From: Rhabdornis inornatus
Lineage: Eukaryota > Chordata > Aves > Passeriformes > Rhabdornithidae
Direction: 5' to 3'
Assembly: GCA_013397075.1 (NCBI GenBank)
Contig: VWZS01002007.1
Location: 124,001-188,000, forward strand
DNA: 64,000 bases
The translations under genes and the position numbers were made by a program. This document shows positions 60,428 through 64,000 of the stretch, piece after piece. Below the pieces are notes generated by a model, which saw nothing but the letters and a program-made list of their open reading frames with translations, ran no database searches and was not told the DNA's origin. The first letter of the stretch is position 1; each line of letters opens with the position of its first letter.

Positions 60428-63400
60428 CTACTAGTGGAAAGTTTCACGCTGCAGAACAGAACTCAGCAATATGTTTTAGGTCAGAGGAGGAGAAGAGAAC
60501 TCAAACTTCTTCTGTCCTTGACTGCAAACTGAAAGCCAAAGAGTTTCCACAGCATATGCCACCCTTGAAACCTGGCCTGCACTTCTAACTGTCCCATACC
60601 TGTCACTTCGAAGTTCCACCAGCCTGTCTGTCAGCACAGAGTTGGTTGGCATGAGCCCTCACAGCAACAAAGCCTTGGTTACTCAGCTAAAACACCCTGC
60701 AGCTGCCACACCACGGGGGAGGAGGCTGACCTACCCCCAAAAGTCACCCACCAAGGCAGGAGAAAGAGATACTTCCAAGTGAAAGAAGAGAGGAAGGAGG
60801 TGAGCAGGTTTTGTCTGATTTAGCAAAACACCTTCTCTTCATGGATATGTCCATTCAAATCGCTTTCAAATTTCCCTAGATTAAAACAACAGGGAATAAG
60901 TAGAAAGGGAAGCAGCATCTGAAGCTGTCCATAAAACAGGATAAGTGTGGGTAACAGATCAGCAGATGTAAAGGGCACCTCAGCAGCCTGCTCTCTACTC
61001 ACATCTCTTTTTCTCACCCACTCACCCACTCTTCCTTGGGCTGGGCACCTGCTTGTCCACTGAGGCAAGTCAATTAAAAACAAATTAAGACTATCACAGA
61101 CAGGAAGTAGACTTGGACAGCTACTACTTCCAGCTGGAACTGTGCAGGGGCACTGAGTGCTGTCCCTCCTGGCCCTCCATTCCGCCAGCTTCTGCACCCT
61201 CCAGGTCCCATGATGTGGGGATGACAGTCTCCCAAGGCAGTACAAAAACTGCCCATGAGCATGACAAGGCAACTGTCATTTTCCACCCTGACTGCCACTG
61301 TGGGTGGTCATGTTGGTATCTGCTCACATTTGCACGGTACTGGATGCTGTGGAGTGTACAAACTGTTCCATATGGCATGTGGAGGGAAGGAGCCAGGTTA
61401 GCAGTGCATTACAAAGCTGAATATATGTTACCATATATATGGTCTGTATTTGTCTTAGCATGCCTACTAGAAGGATAAATGAGAAAAATCCTACTTCTCA
61501 GTTCATGAAAGTGCAGGAAGAGTGGCTACTAGCAAGATCGTGTGCTTTATCTTGGGGTTTCTACCTGTCACCCTTCTGCTTGGTATTTGTCACATGCTTA
61601 AATCCCCTAAGGTCTTAATTTTTAATTTAAATAGCTTTTACTCCTGAACTTTCTAGGCTACCTTCTTGTTTAATATCTGATCTTTTTCAGCTAATTAGTT
61701 GACTGCTATTTCTGAGACACTGTCAAGTTATTTACCTCACTGAAGTGACTTAAGTTCCTCCCTCCACACCCCCATCCGCCCCCTGTCTGTCTGGTTTCCC
61801 CTAGTCTAGCTGAAGTGACAAACTCTCTCCCCTAGCCAAACATTTGTTTTTACAAGGTATTTTTATACCATCACCTCTTCCTTGCATGTCCCCCACCCAC
61901 CCACCACAAACATATGCTGTAGTGGGAGGACACTGGTTTCACATAATTTGCAATGTTAAGGTGACAAATTTCCCCTCCTTCAAGTATTTATTTTTTAAGA
62001 TCTGGTTTGTAAAATGCAAATGGTAATGGGTTAGTTTCTCTTTGCCTTTTTTACCCTGTGCATGGTGAATGTACTTCTTCACTTAGAAGTCAGTGGAAGA
62101 GAAAACAAAAACCACTTGATATATATTATTCAAAACCTATTTATGCTATAATAAGATACAAAAATAGACAAAAATAATATTGTCTAGATTGATAGATTTA
62201 TTCATCTCAAGAAATACAGGAATTTTGATAATTTCCGAGAAAGCAGGCAAATATAACCACTTTACTGACTTCATTAGGTGGTCACAGTATGTTTTTCTCT
62301 GTATTAAAATCCACATGCAGTCACATTCACACAGTAAAAACAACCTCAAGCGCACTAAGCTTCAGGCTTGGAACCATGAAAAACATGACTGTGGCCTTCA
62401 TCATACCCAATTAGGGGTACAGTGATTCTGGTGTGGTGGATAAATGCCTAAGCCAGCTTCAAAGCAGGCAGGGACAATCTAGTTAAAACAGCACACAGCC
62501 CAAACTGGGCTCAGCCACTCTAAATATTTACCATATTCTGAGCTGGAGCTTGCAGGGGCATGCATAGTACTACAATTGGAGAACTTCCAGTACCTACACT
62601 CACCACTGCAAAGCAAAGTCTGATGTGCTAAACATCCTGGTCATTCTAGCAGCATACATGCATGGAATGGGTCAAATGAAGACTGTTTATAAAACTGAGT
62701 TTATGTGGCAGGATGACTGAAAAATGCTTTTTTTATATGGAGACCGGATCTGTTCAGCACACACCATTAGCCTTTTTGAAGGGGGATAAAGTCTTATTCC
62801 TCATTCTAAGACCAAATTTAATACTATTCCAGAATGCAATCTGCATTTTAATTCCCATTTTATGCAGAACTTTTAGTGCAGTATGAAACAACAACAAAAA
62901 AGTATGCACCAATAATGCATGCTTGTTAATCTACTTGTGACTTTGTCTCATATAAGAAGGGCAAAGAAAGATAAATTTCAAAAACAAAACAGGGTAGGTC
63001 AACTCACTGCCAGCAGCAGGGGAACAAAATGGGAAAGTCCTAAACAGTGAAATTTATTTATACTGTGCAGCAACAGGCTCCAGAGGACAAATTGTTAGCA
63101 GAAGGGGCCACTCATAGCACATGCAAAGCTTCTCTCCAATCAAACAGATACGGCTGTCACTGTGGGAAGCCATGGAGCAGAGAGAATGAGAGAGAGGAAA
63201 AAACCCTCTCCACAGACTGAAAACATTTTGTAGTTAAGGCACTCAGAGTAGAACATGGGTAGTGCCTTTAGTTTCACTGTGGTTCTAGCGAGGTCATCTG
63301 GGGGAAATGTCTGCAGAAAACCACCAGAAGTGAGCTAAGCAAACGAGAAGGAAACAAGCAAGTTTCTCAGTAAAATGTGTGGAAGTTGGAAGGAACTGGT

Positions 63401-64000
63401 TGTCTATTCCAAGAATTTTCAGAGATTGCCTCCTTTTGTGTGTTGAGGAAAAATGAGTAGAGGGCCACTAGACCATCAGGGAGGAGCCACTCACCCCAGT
63501 TGTCCGGGGATAGTTTGGGAAGGAAGAGGCATCCTCCAATCATTCTGGAGCTATCAGCCTCCAGGGCTCTGCTGGAAATAGTTCAGGGCAGTGCTTCTTC
63601 TGGCTCTGAACTTATCTCCAAACCCCTGGCACATACTCAGAAGCAGGTGATATTTACTTGGCAGCATGTTCTTTTCTAGAAAAACAACATGAAATCCTTG
63701 CATTAATACCCTCCTGTTGGCTAGAGATGCAGCCCTTTTCTGTATGCCAATGCAGATTAACAAGTGACTGCTGCATCTCAAAAGAAGCATCCAAAGATGC
63801 ATCTGCTGGTCCATGAGGAAAATATGCATACACATGAAGAGACTATTTCTCTCCCTTCTGGGTCACTGGACATTTTCCTGTATTAGACATTATCTGAACT
63901 TTCACTCAGCAATTGGACATGGCACAACCTAGTCTGAACCTATTCTCACTAATGACAAACTATACAATATTTCACTTTTCCCATTTCTCTCCCCCTCAAA
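60428..64000. other. Noncoding stretch, no recognised gene
   Basis: No assignable gene. The 60540-61330 segment is richer in G and C and gives overlapping frames on both strands (up to 150 codons, 60820-61272, -). A CCCACC-type run lies at about 61889-61903. A 93-codon - strand frame at 63554-63835 contains an acceptor-like TGTTGTTTTTCTAG followed by an open run to its end, but it matches no protein I know. Confidence 0.55.

Noticed and set aside
1..64000. tRNA, rRNA or CRISPR features
   Set aside because: I saw no tRNA-type GGTTCRA box pairs, no rRNA-like blocks and no regularly spaced direct repeats.

Overview
This looks like a stretch of bird nuclear genome. The main evidence is three degenerate 3' ends of CR1 LINE retrotransposons, the dominant avian repeat family: one on the + strand at about 11.07-11.57 kb and two on the - strand at about 34.27-34.67 kb and 37.70-38.11 kb. 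Each keeps the characteristic CR1 3' terminal repeat of the ATTCTGTG / CATAGAAT type. Base composition is AT-leaning and CpG-poor. Open frames are short, with no bacterial-style gene packing, no operons and no Shine-Dalgarno-led genes. I cannot name the species or the chromosomal locus.

I found no protein-coding gene that I recognise. The longest ATG-started open frames are 194, 175, 168 and 167 codons, and none resembles a known family to me. The window reads as intergenic DNA, or the inside of one or more large introns. Besides the CR1 copies I see several weak MIR-like ancient SINE relics (3.4, 21.2, 32.4 and 37.1 kb), short microsatellites and small tandem duplications, several palindromes or hairpins, and a GC-rich but CpG-poor block at 53.06-53.56 kb.

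Layout: 1-7.4 kb, unannotated noncoding with one weak MIR-like patch. 7.4-10.3 kb, a cluster of short + strand open segments bounded by plausible splice sites, three of them phase-compatible (hypothesis only). 11.07-11.57 kb, CR1. 11.6-34 kb, mostly featureless, with a few simple repeats, a possible Z-DNA tract and two MIR-like relics. 34.3-38.1 kb, two CR1 copies around a third MIR-like relic. 38.1-53 kb, featureless except for microsatellites and a - strand open frame with two hydrophobic segments at about 46 kb. 53-54.5 kb, the GC-rich block followed by long - strand frames. 54.5-64 kb, featureless apart from the longest open frame (59.8-60.4 kb) and a small repeat cluster at 59.56 kb.

Nothing here amounts to a new biological system. 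The candidates most worth testing are the possible exons at 46 kb and at 7.4-9.6 kb. Both need transcript or cross-species data, because sequences of this appearance arise often by chance in 64 kb of vertebrate DNA.
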